A stretch of 64,000 nucleotides of DNA, taken from assembly GCF_025961575.1 (NCBI RefSeq), contig NZ_JAOQNX010000007.1, positions 114,333-178,332 of the forward strand, written 5' to 3'. Origin of the DNA: Rhodoblastus acidophilus. GTDB taxonomy: Bacteria > Pseudomonadota > Alphaproteobacteria > Rhizobiales > Beijerinckiaceae. A program made the position numbers and the translations under genes. Shown here piece by piece: positions 56,247-64,000 of this stretch (its first letter is position 1; each line of letters begins with the position of its first letter). The notes beneath the pieces were generated by a model. That model did no database searches, was not told the origin of the DNA, and was given only the letters and a program-made list of their open reading frames with translations.

Positions 56247-56434
56247 GCTTTCCTCCGGCGCTCCGTCGCAAATGCCTCAAGGTCTGCCGGGTCAAAAACC
56301 ATCCGGCGCCGCTTGGAGTGCGGGCGGGCAAGATCGATATAGGCGATTTCTCCAGCGTCCACGAAAGCCCGCAAGGACCGTTCGCAAATGCGAAGACGCT
56401 CGGCGGCTTCTTGGAGAGTGAGGAGTTGGTTCAA
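56096..56434 (-). CDS. Excisionase-like helix-turn-helix protein
   Basis: A 112-residue protein with an AlpA/MerR-type winged HTH at the N-terminus (LLTLQEAAERLRICERSLRAFVDAGEIAY) and a basic C-terminus. A TTG start at 56434 overlaps the stop of the small upstream peptide (TTGA). It overlaps the integrase start by about 150 bases. It probably directs excision together with the integrase. Confidence 0.82.
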   Translation of the reverse strand: MNQLLTLQEAAERLRICERSLRAFVDAGEIAYIDLARPHSKRRRMVFDPADLEAFATERRRKACPSSSGKTPRISGMNSAFKALDFAALRASRAAERQKLPSESAKPKPRGR

Positions 56435-56520
56435 ACCCGCCGCTCCGAGTCCGAGGCCGCGCCTTCAGCCGCTGGACCGGCCGCGAGAATTGCTTGGCGT
56501 TCGCTCAAATTCTTCGACAT
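56431..56520 (-). CDS. 29-residue leader peptide coupled to the excisionase
   Basis: ATG 56520 lies five bases after a near-perfect AGGAGGTG ribosome binding site, the strongest in this region. It encodes SKNLSERQAILAAGPAAEGA and ends TGA overlapping the excisionase TTG start. It may drive excisionase translation. A longer open frame to 56724 exists but lacks a site of this strength. Confidence 0.6.
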   Translation of the reverse strand: MSKNLSERQAILAAGPAAEGAASDSERRV

Positions 56521-56683
56521 TGGCACCTCCTGTGAACGATGCGCCTCATGCGGCGCGGGATGGGATGAACCGGCTCTATGCAGCGCCCGTGACGCGCATG
56601 CACATTGTTCGGGCATGTCGGACGGGCGAAGGATGGTGATGCGTTTCGGAGCGGGTGTGATTGATTCCGTCATAGCCGCCATC

Positions 56684-56988
56684 TTAAGCCAGAAACGAGC
56701 GGACGAATGCCTTGAATTCATCAAGACAGAACTCGTTGAACTCTATGTTTTCCAACAGGTAAGCGGCCTTGATGCGCGCCTCTTGGCGCCCATCTCCTCC
56801 TCCGGCGTCGCCATCTTCGCTGCGGCGCACGCCTTGCGGTGAGCGTCAATGAGATCAGGAAGCGTCGATGAGAATACTGGGTCAGAGCCAATCGAGGCGT
56901 TGGCCCCGATGGCAGCGCCCAGCGCGCCGAAGACGGAAGCTGTCGTTCCCGCAGTGAGGAAAAGACGGCGAGAAGTTGAACTGGTCAT
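56684..56988 (-). pseudogene. Tat-signal protein, apparently frameshifted paralogue of 58074
   Basis: ATG 56988 (overlapping the S24-like stop) opens an 81-residue frame with Tat signal SRRLFLTAGTTASVFGAL and DPVFSSTLPDLIDAHRKACAAA, like the 58074 product (TRRLFLATGS..., DPIFSAIGAVRRARAAY). It ends at 56743 in a nonsense-like tail. A neighbouring frame continues plausibly (QEARIKAAYLLENIEFNEF, then CLDEFKAFVRSFLA stop at 56684). The switch lies in a GGAGGAGGAG tract, so slippage or a one-base change is likely. Alternatively the short form is real. Confidence 0.55.
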
Positions 56989-57416
56989 TGCTCGCCGTCC
57001 TGCGGGAGGAATCCATTGGCTGGATAAGGCCCCAGGCACTTATGGATCGCCGCGATCTGATCGGCTGGAATGGTGTAGCTCTTGGGTGGATTCGTCTGTT
57101 CGGCGATCACGACGTAACGCACGGTTCCCGGCGTCCAATCCCAAGGAAGCGTTAGGCCGGGCGGGAGGCCCATCACGATGCGCTTCACCATTAACTGTGC
57201 ATAGCCCTCCGGGACGAACTCGGGACGGACAATGATAAGAGCTGTGTCGCCGTTGTGCAGCGCAGCCGTCTTGCTGAACAGCAGCGCGTCGCCGTCGCTA
57301 AACACAGGCTCCATTTTCTGCGCGACGACCTCTAGACCGTAGAGATTCGGAATGTCTTTCGGCGCCAAGGGAAATTCAGGCAAAGCGGTGGCGTTCGCCG
57401 ACGAGGCGTTGTTCAT
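56985..57416 (-). CDS. S24 peptidase-like protein lacking the catalytic serine
   Basis: A 143-residue protein with no HTH. The segment LEVVAQKMEPVFSDGDALLF and NGDTALIIVRPE follow the LexA/S24 beta-barrel pattern, where GxSMEP carries the nucleophile; here Lys replaces Ser. The conserved lysine partner is also not clear. It may bind or sense rather than cleave. It overlaps the following Tat gene by ATGA. Confidence 0.65.
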   Translation of the reverse strand: MNNASSANATALPEFPLAPKDIPNLYGLEVVAQKMEPVFSDGDALLFSKTAALHNGDTALIIVRPEFVPEGYAQLMVKRIVMGLPPGLTLPWDWTPGTVRYVVIAEQTNPPKSYTIPADQIAAIHKCLGPYPANGFLPQDGEQ

Positions 57417-57661
57417 GGTTGTGCTCCTTTTTCAGTGATTTCCGAAAAACTCCCGCCCTCACACGTGCGCGAAAGTTATCGTCCGAATTTCGGACAAAAA
57501 GGGGGGGCGTTTCACCGCTCCCTCCTCAAGGGAGTGCTGACCGGCATACCCCTGTGATTTTCAAGCTCCCCCTTTTGGGGGACCGCTCTCCGCAAGGGTT
57601 GGCAATCTGCCCACCCTCCAAAGGCGGACCAATACGCAGGGTGTCGCTTCAACCGACACCC

Positions 57662-58060
57662 TCATGCTGCGCGCGCCAGGATGAAGCGCGAACCGATCCA
57701 GCGCGCGACGGTCGACATCAGCCGGAGCACGCGGGCGAACCGCATCCGGCGCAGCGGAGCCAATGTGCGCGCCACGGTGGCGCGGACGATAAGCGCCCCG
57801 CCGTGGGGCGACCCATTGGCATCGTTCTGACAATTAATGCCTTTTACCTCAGCCCAGGCCAGCTTCTGCGTGGTGCCGAGGTCGAGGGGAATGGCCGCGA
57901 TGTGCGCCGACAGCGGCTTGTTATGGACGATGCGGCCGGCGATCACACGCACGTCGAGGTCGAAAGCCTGGCGTGCCTGTTCTTCGCGTCGCTGGCGAGC
58001 AATTGCCCATGCCCGGCGCATGATGACGCCACGATCGTAGACATGGAGGGTGGTGGTCAT
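57662..58060 (-). CDS. Hypothetical protein of the mobile region
   Basis: A 132-residue basic protein; ATG 58060 has AAGGAG 9 bases upstream. It opens TTTLHVYDRGVIMRRAW, then AFDLDVRVIAGRIVHNKPL and an Arg-rich end. It follows the 58074 gene by 13 bases, part of the same operon. No known domain. Confidence 0.65.
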   Translation of the reverse strand: MTTTLHVYDRGVIMRRAWAIARQRREEQARQAFDLDVRVIAGRIVHNKPLSAHIAAIPLDLGTTQKLAWAEVKGINCQNDANGSPHGGALIVRATVARTLAPLRRMRFARVLRLMSTVARWIGSRFILARAA

Positions 58061-58073
58061 AGCGCATGCTCCT

Positions 58074-58814
58074 TCAGGTGAGTACGCCGGCGCCGTGTGC
58101 GTCCTCGAGCACCGCGAGCGCGTTGAGCATGGCCGGCTCGACTTCGCGATGATCGTCATATCGCTCCATCGCCTCGAGGCAGAAGCGCAGGAGCGCCACA
58201 CCGCCGGCGGCCGTCGTTGGGATTGTCGCCAGGGCCGCAGTCTCTGCCGCCTCCAAGGCGTCAGCGGCTTTATCGATCGCGTCGTAATGGATGCCCGCTC
58301 GCGCCTCCTCCTGCGCCTCGTCATAGGCCTGCTTGGCGCGCTCGAATTCGACGACAATGGCCGCGCGTTTGGCCTCCCATGCCGCCAGCGCTTCCGGCGA
58401 CGGATCGGCGACGGCCGGTTCGGGAATGCTCAGGACACGCGCCGCGGCCTCGGCGAACGTGCGTTTGCAGTCGACGGCGCAGACCGGCCCCTGCCGATCA
58501 AGCCAAGCGTTCAGGTGATGGAGCGTGGAAACCTTTTCACTGTCGCCATCCGCCTTCGCCTCGAACGTGAAGCACGTGCGCAAAATAGGATGCTCTTGGT
58601 GCGCGGCGAGCATAGGGGCGCGGACCTGGTCATAGGCGGCGCGAGCGCGGCGGACGGCGCCGATGGCCGAGAAGATCGGATCCACGGCAGAACTTGCTAC
58701 GGACGAGGCTACGACAGCCGAGGGGACGGCAGCAGGAGCGGCGCCACAGAGGGCGGCCACGGCGCCGACGGAGCCGGTCGCGAGAAAAAGGCGGCGGGTC
58801 GAGTTGGTTGGCAT
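58074..58814 (-). CDS. Tat-signal exported hypothetical protein
   Basis: A 246-residue protein with a twin-arginine signal (STRRLFLATGSVGAVAAL). The mature part is alpha-helical, with DPIFSAIGAVRRARAAYDQV, a coiled-coil stretch (EFERAKQAYDEAQEEARAG) and DAIDKAADALEAAETAAL, typical of secreted island-encoded proteins of Rhizobiales. Two cysteines. Unknown role. Related to the frameshifted gene at 56684-56988. Confidence 0.75.
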   Translation of the reverse strand: MPTNSTRRLFLATGSVGAVAALCGAAPAAVPSAVVASSVASSAVDPIFSAIGAVRRARAAYDQVRAPMLAAHQEHPILRTCFTFEAKADGDSEKVSTLHHLNAWLDRQGPVCAVDCKRTFAEAAARVLSIPEPAVADPSPEALAAWEAKRAAIVVEFERAKQAYDEAQEEARAGIHYDAIDKAADALEAAETAALATIPTTAAGGVALLRFCLEAMERYDDHREVEPAMLNALAVLEDAHGAGVLT

Positions 58815-58832
58815 TGCAAATCTCTCTCTGGA

Positions 58833-59117
58833 TCAGCCTAACTTTAGGTGTGCGGTTGAAATAGCTGGCAGATCGCTCCCTCCGCGAGATTGGGCGATCT
58901 TGCCTGAAGCCCAGCCCTCCAGTGCTGTCGGGCACGAGGAGTCGAGGTTGCGGAAGAAGCTCTCGGCTTTGTCCTCGGCGATCGCGCGGCGGTACCGGTT
59001 TGCGGCGCGGGTCGAAAGCGCAGAGCGGATGCCGCCGCTCATGCTGCGGGCGTAGGCGCCAGGATTGCCAGCGCGGAGATGCTGGCGGGCAAGTTCGATG
59101 TGACGAGCGATGGACAT
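58833..59117 (-). CDS. Small basic hypothetical protein
   Basis: A 94-residue protein with GGAGA before ATG 59117. It opens SIARHIELARQHLRAGNPGAYARS, an amphipathic helical pattern. Same minus-strand operon; no domain recognised. Confidence 0.65.
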   Translation of the reverse strand: MSIARHIELARQHLRAGNPGAYARSMSGGIRSALSTRAANRYRRAIAEDKAESFFRNLDSSCPTALEGWASGKIAQSRGGSDLPAISTAHLKLG

Positions 59118-59144
59118 GAAGCGTCTCCGGTTCGGGTGGTGAAA

Positions 59145-59432
59145 TCAGGCTGCGAAGGCGGCGATGAGGCGGAGTTCGCTCCGGCTGCGCGGGCGCCCGA
59201 CGGTCCAGCTGCGACGCGGCGGCGTGTGGGCGGCTTCACGGCGCGCATCGTCGCGGAAGGCCATGAGCCAACCGGCGTCGCCCTTGGCCGCCGCCCACAT
59301 CATGCGCAGGCAGGCTGCCCAATACTGTGGGTGCTGGCGCGGCGTGGCCTTGGGGCCGCGCGCATCGCGGAAACGACGCCAGGCGCCGGCGAAGATTTCC
59401 GAGCGGGTCAGGTAAAATTGCCGGCGTGCCAT
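59145..59432 (-). CDS. Small hypothetical protein, first gene of the minus-strand module
   Basis: A 95-residue basic protein from ATG 59432 (ARRQFYLTRSEIFAGAWRRFRD, then YWAACLRMMWAAAKGD). Divergent from the XRE regulator, so its promoter is probably controlled by the operators at 59467-59526. Phage-like in style, function unknown. Confidence 0.65.
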   Translation of the reverse strand: MARRQFYLTRSEIFAGAWRRFRDARGPKATPRQHPQYWAACLRMMWAAAKGDAGWLMAFRDDARREAAHTPPRRSWTVGRPRSRSELRLIAAFAA

Positions 59433-59466
59433 CTGCGCCCATCCCGTAATTGCCTCTAAACAACAC

Positions 59467-59526
59467 TTTTGATATAACCTCATTCCATAAGCTTCGCAAT
59501 ATCAAAAATGCAAGGTGATATCAAAA
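59467..59526. promoter_or_regulatory. Triple operator in the divergent regulator region
   Basis: TTTTGATAT at 59467-59475, its inverse ATATCAAAA at 59499-59507 and again at 59518-59526, the last ending in the regulator start codon. This suggests autoregulation and control of the divergent operon. Confidence 0.7.
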
Positions 59527-59765
59527 TGACAATTTCTGCCGCGCAGTGCCGAGCAGCTCGCGCGCTGCTCGGATGGTCCCAAGACGACCTGGTCGCTGCA
59601 TCGCGCGTTACAAAATCGACCATTGCGAATTTTGAAGGGGGAAAGCGTCAGCCGTTCGATCGCACGTTGCTCGACATTGAAAATGCGCTGTCGGCCGCAG
59701 GCGTAATTTTCATTGCTGAAAACGGAGAAGGACCGGGCGTTAGGCTTAAAAAGGATAATTCGTGA
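59526..59765 (+). CDS. XRE-family transcriptional regulator
   Basis: A 79-residue helix-turn-helix protein: CRAARALLGWSQDDLVAASRVTKSTIANFEGG is a full Cro/CI HTH. AAGGTG precedes ATG 59526. It probably represses itself and the divergent operon through the triple operator, the usual lysogeny-type switch in small elements. Confidence 0.9.
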   Translation: MTISAAQCRAARALLGWSQDDLVAASRVTKSTIANFEGGKRQPFDRTLLDIENALSAAGVIFIAENGEGPGVRLKKDNS

Positions 59766-59950
59766 GCCGAAGAGCCGCGCGGTTCACGCAAGCCGACATC
59801 GCCAGGGCCATCAAGGCGATTCAGCAAACCGGCGCCAACATGATGGTGGAGATCGGCGTGGATGGCGTCATTCGGATCGTTCCGGTTTCAGCCAAGCCCG
59901 ATGCGCCAGAGCCACCGGTTGAGCCCGGAAAAGGGATTTCGCTCTGGTGA
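59762..59950 (+). CDS. Small hypothetical protein following the regulator
   Basis: A 62-residue protein; GTG 59762 overlaps the regulator stop (GTGA). SRRAARFTQADIARAIKAIQQTG and VEIGVDGVIRIVP form a pattern seen in small phage/ICE genes. Likely cotranscribed with the regulator. Function unknown. Confidence 0.75.
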   Translation: MSRRAARFTQADIARAIKAIQQTGANMMVEIGVDGVIRIVPVSAKPDAPEPPVEPGKGISLW

Positions 59951-59957
59951 GTGACGC

Positions 59958-60311
59958 TCACCGCGGACCTTTTTCACGGCCGCTTTCCCTTGACCACTTG
60001 CCGCCGTTGCGCAATATTTCCATAGCCCGGTCAAAGGACTGTGCGGATTTCGTCGGGCTTGATCGCGGCTGAAAGTGCGACGTTTTCCACGCGGGCGGCC
60101 GTAGCTCCCACTCAGCGCGCGCAGCAATCTCCGCCTCTTTGTCTGCGATGAACTTCGTCAGCTTCTTCGGATCGAACGTCCATAAGCCGCCGATCTTCGC
60201 GGCCCCCGGCAGTGCGCCCTTGCCGGCCAGCGCCTGAACCGTCCGAGGCGTGACACCCAACATTTCCGCCGCGGCTTTTGCTTTGATCCGCTTGGGTTGG
60301 CTGTCCGTCAT
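59958..60311 (-). CDS. AlpA/excisionase-type HTH protein
   Basis: A 117-residue protein with MerR/excisionase-like HTH (KAAAEMLGVTPRTVQALAGKG, then GGLWTFDPKKLTKFI). The basic tail (residues 70-117) has no known pattern. It is convergent with the 59762 gene. Possibly a second element or a regulator of the cadherin gene. Confidence 0.8.
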   Translation of the reverse strand: MTDSQPKRIKAKAAAEMLGVTPRTVQALAGKGALPGAAKIGGLWTFDPKKLTKFIADKEAEIAARAEWELRPPAWKTSHFQPRSSPTKSAQSFDRAMEILRNGGKWSRESGREKGPR

Positions 60312-60430
60312 GGCGCTCTGGTTCCGTCATCCAGCAAAGAAGGTGTCCGGCGGGGACAAATTATGGCGCACGACATTTAAACAAAGTTTATCGAATTGCC
60401 CCAAGGTGATGCTATTCATTGGAGGCTTAC

Positions 60431-63400
60431 ATGACCGAATACCTTGCGGTAAGCAACGAATTTGACGTCAACGAAACTTACGCGCGATCACAGGGTCAGT
60501 GCGATACAGCGCGCTTGGCCGGCGGCGGTTCCGTCTCTGTGTGGCGCGATATGCAGAATGGCTCGTCCGCGGACCAGTCAATCCAGTTGCGTCTTTATAG
60601 CCCGAGCGGCGAGCCGCTCACAGGCGAGATCACGGCGATCGCTTCTTCCGGCAGCGTATATCTGCCGAGCGTCGCCGCCCTGCCGAACGGCGGGTTCATC
60701 GTGACGTGGGAAGATTGGAACGGACAGCACGCGCGCATGTTCGACGCCACCGGCGCGGCGACGACGGGCGTGCTGGACCTGGCGCCCTATAGCAGTTCGA
60801 TCGCGCTGCCGACGGTGGTCGGTCTCGCCGGGGGCGGCTTTGCGCTTGCCTGGAGCGACCAGCGCACGACGGGGGGCGACACGTCGGGATCAAGCATGCA
60901 CATGCGCTGCTATGACGCTACCGGCGCCCTTGTCGGTGCGGAACAGCAGATCAATGTCGCAACCAACAGGAACCAGACCGACACATGTATGGCGGCGCTC
61001 ACGAGCGGCGGCTTCGTCGTGACATGGCGCGACGGCGGCGTCGGGGGTGGCGGATCGCAGATCAAGGCGCGCATCTACAATGGATCTGGGCAAGCGCTCA
61101 GCGGCGAGGTCGCGCTCAGCGACTTGAGCGTCTCGGCGACCGCGCCGAGCATCACGGCACTCGCAGACGGCGGCTTCGCGGCACATTGGGAAGAGAACGC
61201 AATGGAGGTCGTGCAGCGCTTCTCGTCCCAAGGCGTCGCGGTTGGGCCCAAACTCACCACAGCGATGCAGCTCTACGGCGCAGGCTGTGTTTCCGCCAAG
61301 ACCGACATCGTCGCCCTGTCCGGCGGCGGACTCGCGATCGCATGGGTCGCGAATTACGATATTTTCAACGATGGCTCGGGCACGTCGATCGCTGTCCAGG
61401 TGTTTGACTCCTCAGGCAACACGGCCGGCCCCATGCGCGCCAATATCGACTCAGAAGGCGATCAAATTCAGCCTGTCTTAACAGCACTCGACAATGGCGC
61501 CTTCATGGTGTCCTGGACGGACATGGCCACTGGCGGCGACACTATTCAGGTCAGCTCCCGCATTTTCGCGCCGACCATAGCCTTCGCCGGCGATCCCGCC
61601 CATTTGTCTATCGCCGAGGGCGCGACGCAGATCGCCACCATTGTCGCGAATTCCACTCGCGCGGGCGCAACCATTACATATGCCATCGCGGGCGGCGCTG
61701 ACGCCGGACTGTTCGCTATCGACGCAACGACCGGCCAATTGTCCTTCACGCAGGCGCAGGACTACGAGGCGCCGCGTGACCAGGGCGGCGACCGCATCTA
61801 CGACGTCGTATTGCGCGCGTTCGACGCAACCTCTACCGCCGATTGCGCAGTGCGGATCGCGCTGACCAATGTCAATGAGCCCGTCGTCATCACCTCTTTC
61901 GGCGGCGCCGACGCCGCTGACATCAAGTCGACGGGCGGAACCTCGGCGTTCGTCAGTCTCGCGGCCTCCGACCCTGACGGTGGCGCGGTTTCCTGGGCGA
62001 TCGTTGGCGGCGACGATGCGGCCTTTTTCGCCCTCGACCCCGGCACGGGTGCGCTAGCCTTTAAGCAGGCGCCAAACGCCTCAGCGCCCGTCGATGCCGA
62101 TGCGAACGGAGTCTACGCGGTCACGGTCTCGGCGAGCGACGGCGTTTTTGCGGACACGCAAATGCTTCGCGTCTCCGTCGTACAAGATCACGCGCCGATC
62201 ATCACTTCATTTAGCGCCGCCGACGCGGCCAGTCTCACAATTGCGGAAAACGGCCAAGTGGTGACGACGCTCACGGCGACCGACCCGGACGGCGATACAC
62301 TCGCTTGGTCGATCGCTGGCGGCGCCGACGCCGCTTTCTTCACCGTCGATGCGAAGTCCGGCGCGCTACGCCTCGTCTCGGCGCCGGATTATGAAAAGCG
62401 AGCTGACGCCAATCTCGACGGGACTTACGAGGTCACGGTGCGCGCGAGCGACGGTCAAATGTCCGACACCCAGGCGCTGCTGGTCACGGTGGCGAATGTG
62501 AACGAAGCTCCCGTGATCACCTCCGGCGGCGGCACCGCCGCCTGCGGCGTGTCCGTCGCCGAAAATCTCGCCACCGTGGCGACGATGACCGCCGCCGATC
62601 CCGAAGGCGGCGTCGTGACCTGGAGCATCGCCGGCGGTGCGGACGCCGCGCGTTTCGTCCTTGATGCAAAAACGGGCGCGCTCGGCTTTGTCAGTGCGCC
62701 CAATTACGAGGCGCCCTCCGACGCCAACCGCGACAATGTCTACGACGTCATCGTCGCAGCGAGCGACGGCGCGTTGTCGGGGACGCAGACCGTTTCGGTG
62801 AAGGTCACCAACGTGAACGAGGCGCCGGTCATTACTTCCGGCGGCGCAGGGGACGCCGCGACTTACTCGATCGCCGAAAACACCACGGCAGTCGCGTCTC
62901 TCACCGCGAGCGATCCGGAGGGCGCGGCGATCAGCTGGACGATCGCTGGAGGCGCCGACGCATCCCGGTTCACCATCTCCGCAGGCGGCACGCTCAGCTT
63001 CGCGACGGCGCCGGATTACGAGGCGCCGACCGACGTCAATCGCGACAACATCTATGAACTCGCTGTCGCGGCGAGCGACGGTGTGATGGTCGATGTTCAG
63101 GCGCTGAAAGTCACTGTTACAGACGTCAACGAAAATCCGACGTTGAGATATGGCACGAGTTCCACCGACTACATGTATGGCACGGATGCACCGGACTCAT
63201 TCTCCGCCCTCGGCGGGGCCGACTATCTGTTCGGCTATGGCGGCGCCGACACCCTCAACGGCGGCGCGGGCTCGGATTACCTATGCGGAGGCGTCGGCGC
63301 GGACGTTCTCACCGGCGGAACGGAGATGGACGCCTTTGTCTACAGCTCGATCGCTGACAGCGCGGTCGGCGCTGAGGATACCATCACCGACTTTTCCCAT

Positions 63401-63637
63401 GCGCAATGGGACTATATCAACCTTTACGCAATCGACGCCAATACGTTGGCGGCGGGCGATCAGGCCTTTACCTATATCGGGTCGGCTGCGTTCACGGGTG
63501 TCGCTGGCCAGTTGCGCGCCGCGGTGTCGGGATCGTCCATGATGGTCACGGGCGACGTCAACGGCGACAGGGTCGCGGATTTCGGGATCAGACTGACCGG
63601 TGTCACGTCACTGGTCGCGTCAGATTTCAGCTTGTGA
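60431..63637 (+). CDS. Large cadherin-repeat RTX protein, probable type I secretion substrate
   Basis: A 1068-residue acidic protein without a signal peptide. Residues ~1-385 hold repeated blades with GGFIVTWED, GGFALAWSD and GGFVVTWRDG. From ~394 there are about five cadherin-like repeats (~105 residues each), with SDPDGGAVSW and YDVVLRAFDA-type phrases. Residues ~906-972 are RTX-like (GGADYLFGYGG, GGAGSDYLCGG, GGVGADVLTGG), followed by DTITDFSHAQWDYINL, a T1SS C-terminal style. It should bind Ca2+ and act in adhesion. GGAGG precedes ATG 60431. Secretion genes are not in the window. Confidence 0.85.
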   Translation: MTEYLAVSNEFDVNETYARSQGQCDTARLAGGGSVSVWRDMQNGSSADQSIQLRLYSPSGEPLTGEITAIASSGSVYLPSVAALPNGGFIVTWEDWNGQHARMFDATGAATTGVLDLAPYSSSIALPTVVGLAGGGFALAWSDQRTTGGDTSGSSMHMRCYDATGALVGAEQQINVATNRNQTDTCMAALTSGGFVVTWRDGGVGGGGSQIKARIYNGSGQALSGEVALSDLSVSATAPSITALADGGFAAHWEENAMEVVQRFSSQGVAVGPKLTTAMQLYGAGCVSAKTDIVALSGGGLAIAWVANYDIFNDGSGTSIAVQVFDSSGNTAGPMRANIDSEGDQIQPVLTALDNGAFMVSWTDMATGGDTIQVSSRIFAPTIAFAGDPAHLSIAEGATQIATIVANSTRAGATITYAIAGGADAGLFAIDATTGQLSFTQAQDYEAPRDQGGDRIYDVVLRAFDATSTADCAVRIALTNVNEPVVITSFGGADAADIKSTGGTSAFVSLAASDPDGGAVSWAIVGGDDAAFFALDPGTGALAFKQAPNASAPVDADANGVYAVTVSASDGVFADTQMLRVSVVQDHAPIITSFSAADAASLTIAENGQVVTTLTATDPDGDTLAWSIAGGADAAFFTVDAKSGALRLVSAPDYEKRADANLDGTYEVTVRASDGQMSDTQALLVTVANVNEAPVITSGGGTAACGVSVAENLATVATMTAADPEGGVVTWSIAGGADAARFVLDAKTGALGFVSAPNYEAPSDANRDNVYDVIVAASDGALSGTQTVSVKVTNVNEAPVITSGGAGDAATYSIAENTTAVASLTASDPEGAAISWTIAGGADASRFTISAGGTLSFATAPDYEAPTDVNRDNIYELAVAASDGVMVDVQALKVTVTDVNENPTLRYGTSSTDYMYGTDAPDSFSALGGADYLFGYGGADTLNGGAGSDYLCGGVGADVLTGGTEMDAFVYSSIADSAVGAEDTITDFSHAQWDYINLYAIDANTLAAGDQAFTYIGSAAFTGVAGQLRAAVSGSSMMVTGDVNGDRVADFGIRLTGVTSLVASDFSL

Positions 63638-63921
63638 TCTCAGGCGAACCGCTATCGCTCTTCCTATGTGCGCGCGACCGCCCCCTCGAAACAGTGACCG
63701 CCTGCATCTCTGCTGGCGTGTCGGATAAACAAGGGTTTGCCGGGGCATTGCTCCGACAAACCTTTTGAGGCCAAGGCGGTTAGTTCAGCTGCGACGGGCA
63801 TTCCGGGCTCCGCTTTACCCGACCAGTGACAGCGCTCTACGACGTTTTCAATGTTCGTCAGCACCTCAACAGTTTGAACTTCAATCTATTTTCCAAAAAA
63901 TGGACCTAGAGCGGATTCGAC
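63638..63921. other. Gap between the RTX gene and the IS end
   Basis: 284 bases. A minus-strand open frame 63664-63864 (66 residues, GTG start) lacks a ribosome binding site and family resemblance. Nothing else seen. Confidence 0.45.
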
Positions 63922-64000
63922 TTAATCCGGATCATATCCTGCTGCGGCGAAGAAATTGGCGCACTCTTGCGGCGTGAAAGCTGACAGGAGCGCGCCTATC
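63922..64000 (-). mobile_element. 3' end of an IS630-type transposase gene, cut by the window edge
   Basis: The minus strand ends with SAFTPQECANFFAAAGYDPD and TAA (63924-63922), the C-terminus typical of IS630-family transposases. The flanking TAGAGCGGATTCGACTTAATC is the probable terminal repeat. The rest lies beyond the edge. Confidence 0.75.

Noticed and set aside
56521..56724. Upstream extension of the leader-peptide frame to 97 residues
   Set aside because: No ribosome binding site of quality and the alternative frame of the Tat paralogue fits this region better.
63664..63864. 66-residue minus-strand frame between the RTX gene and the IS end
   Set aside because: Start lacks a ribosome binding site and nothing supports translation; left as undetermined.

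Overview
The window is GC-rich DNA with alphaproteobacterial (Hyphomicrobiales/Rhizobiales) gene content and codon use. A lanthanide-type methanol dehydrogenase cluster, a complete glutathione-linked formaldehyde oxidation route and a probable pyrophosphate-dependent phosphofructokinase point to a methylotroph or methanotroph of the Methylocystaceae/Beijerinckiaceae type. The genus cannot be fixed from the sequence alone.

Region 1 (1-13.5 kb) is C1 metabolism. On the minus strand, xoxF (PQQ methanol dehydrogenase, lanthanide-type active site) is followed by a hairpin terminator and then xoxG (four-cysteine cytochrome c), xoxJ, a CxxxCW rhodanese-like protein and a SoxYZ-like carrier. A zinc metallohydrolase of the quinoprotein relay type lies upstream of xoxF. 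A second minus-strand group (substrate-binding-like protein, beta-propeller, exported protein cut by the window edge) belongs to the same PQQ accessory set. Interleaved on the plus strand are gfa, fghA and frmA, which together convert formaldehyde to formate through S-hydroxymethyl- and S-formylglutathione.

Region 2 (13.5-36.1 kb) is mixed housekeeping and envelope genes. It has UDP-galactopyranose mutase divergent from a large GlfT2-like/GT8 two-domain glycosyltransferase, a GT4 enzyme, a short AT-rich island with two exported orphan proteins, a parS-like site, PPi-phosphofructokinase, a kinase-Usp fusion, rpsU, rsmD, an rluB-type pseudouridine synthase with a repeat element inside its coding sequence, tadA, modA, GT2-GtrA and GT39 lipid-linked sugar genes, and a higBA toxin-antitoxin pair with two matching operator palindromes.

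Region 3 (36.1-49.8 kb) is conserved core: glyQS, polyprenyl diphosphate synthase, dapD/dapE, argB, engB, yidC, rnpA, rpmH with a clear sigma-70-type promoter, and tRNA-Arg(ACG). Several families of short palindromic repeats sit between these genes.

Region 4 (49.8-64 kb) is accessory DNA. After the tRNA come small orphan genes enclosed by a perfect 26-bp inverted repeat. Then comes a minus-strand, phage/ICE-like module: an XRE regulator with its operator at one end, small proteins, two related Tat-signal proteins (one apparently frameshifted), a catalytic-serine-less S24-like protein, an excisionase, a tyrosine integrase and a RecD2 helicase overlapping the integrase. The window ends with a 1068-residue cadherin/RTX secreted protein and the 3' end of an IS630-type transposase.
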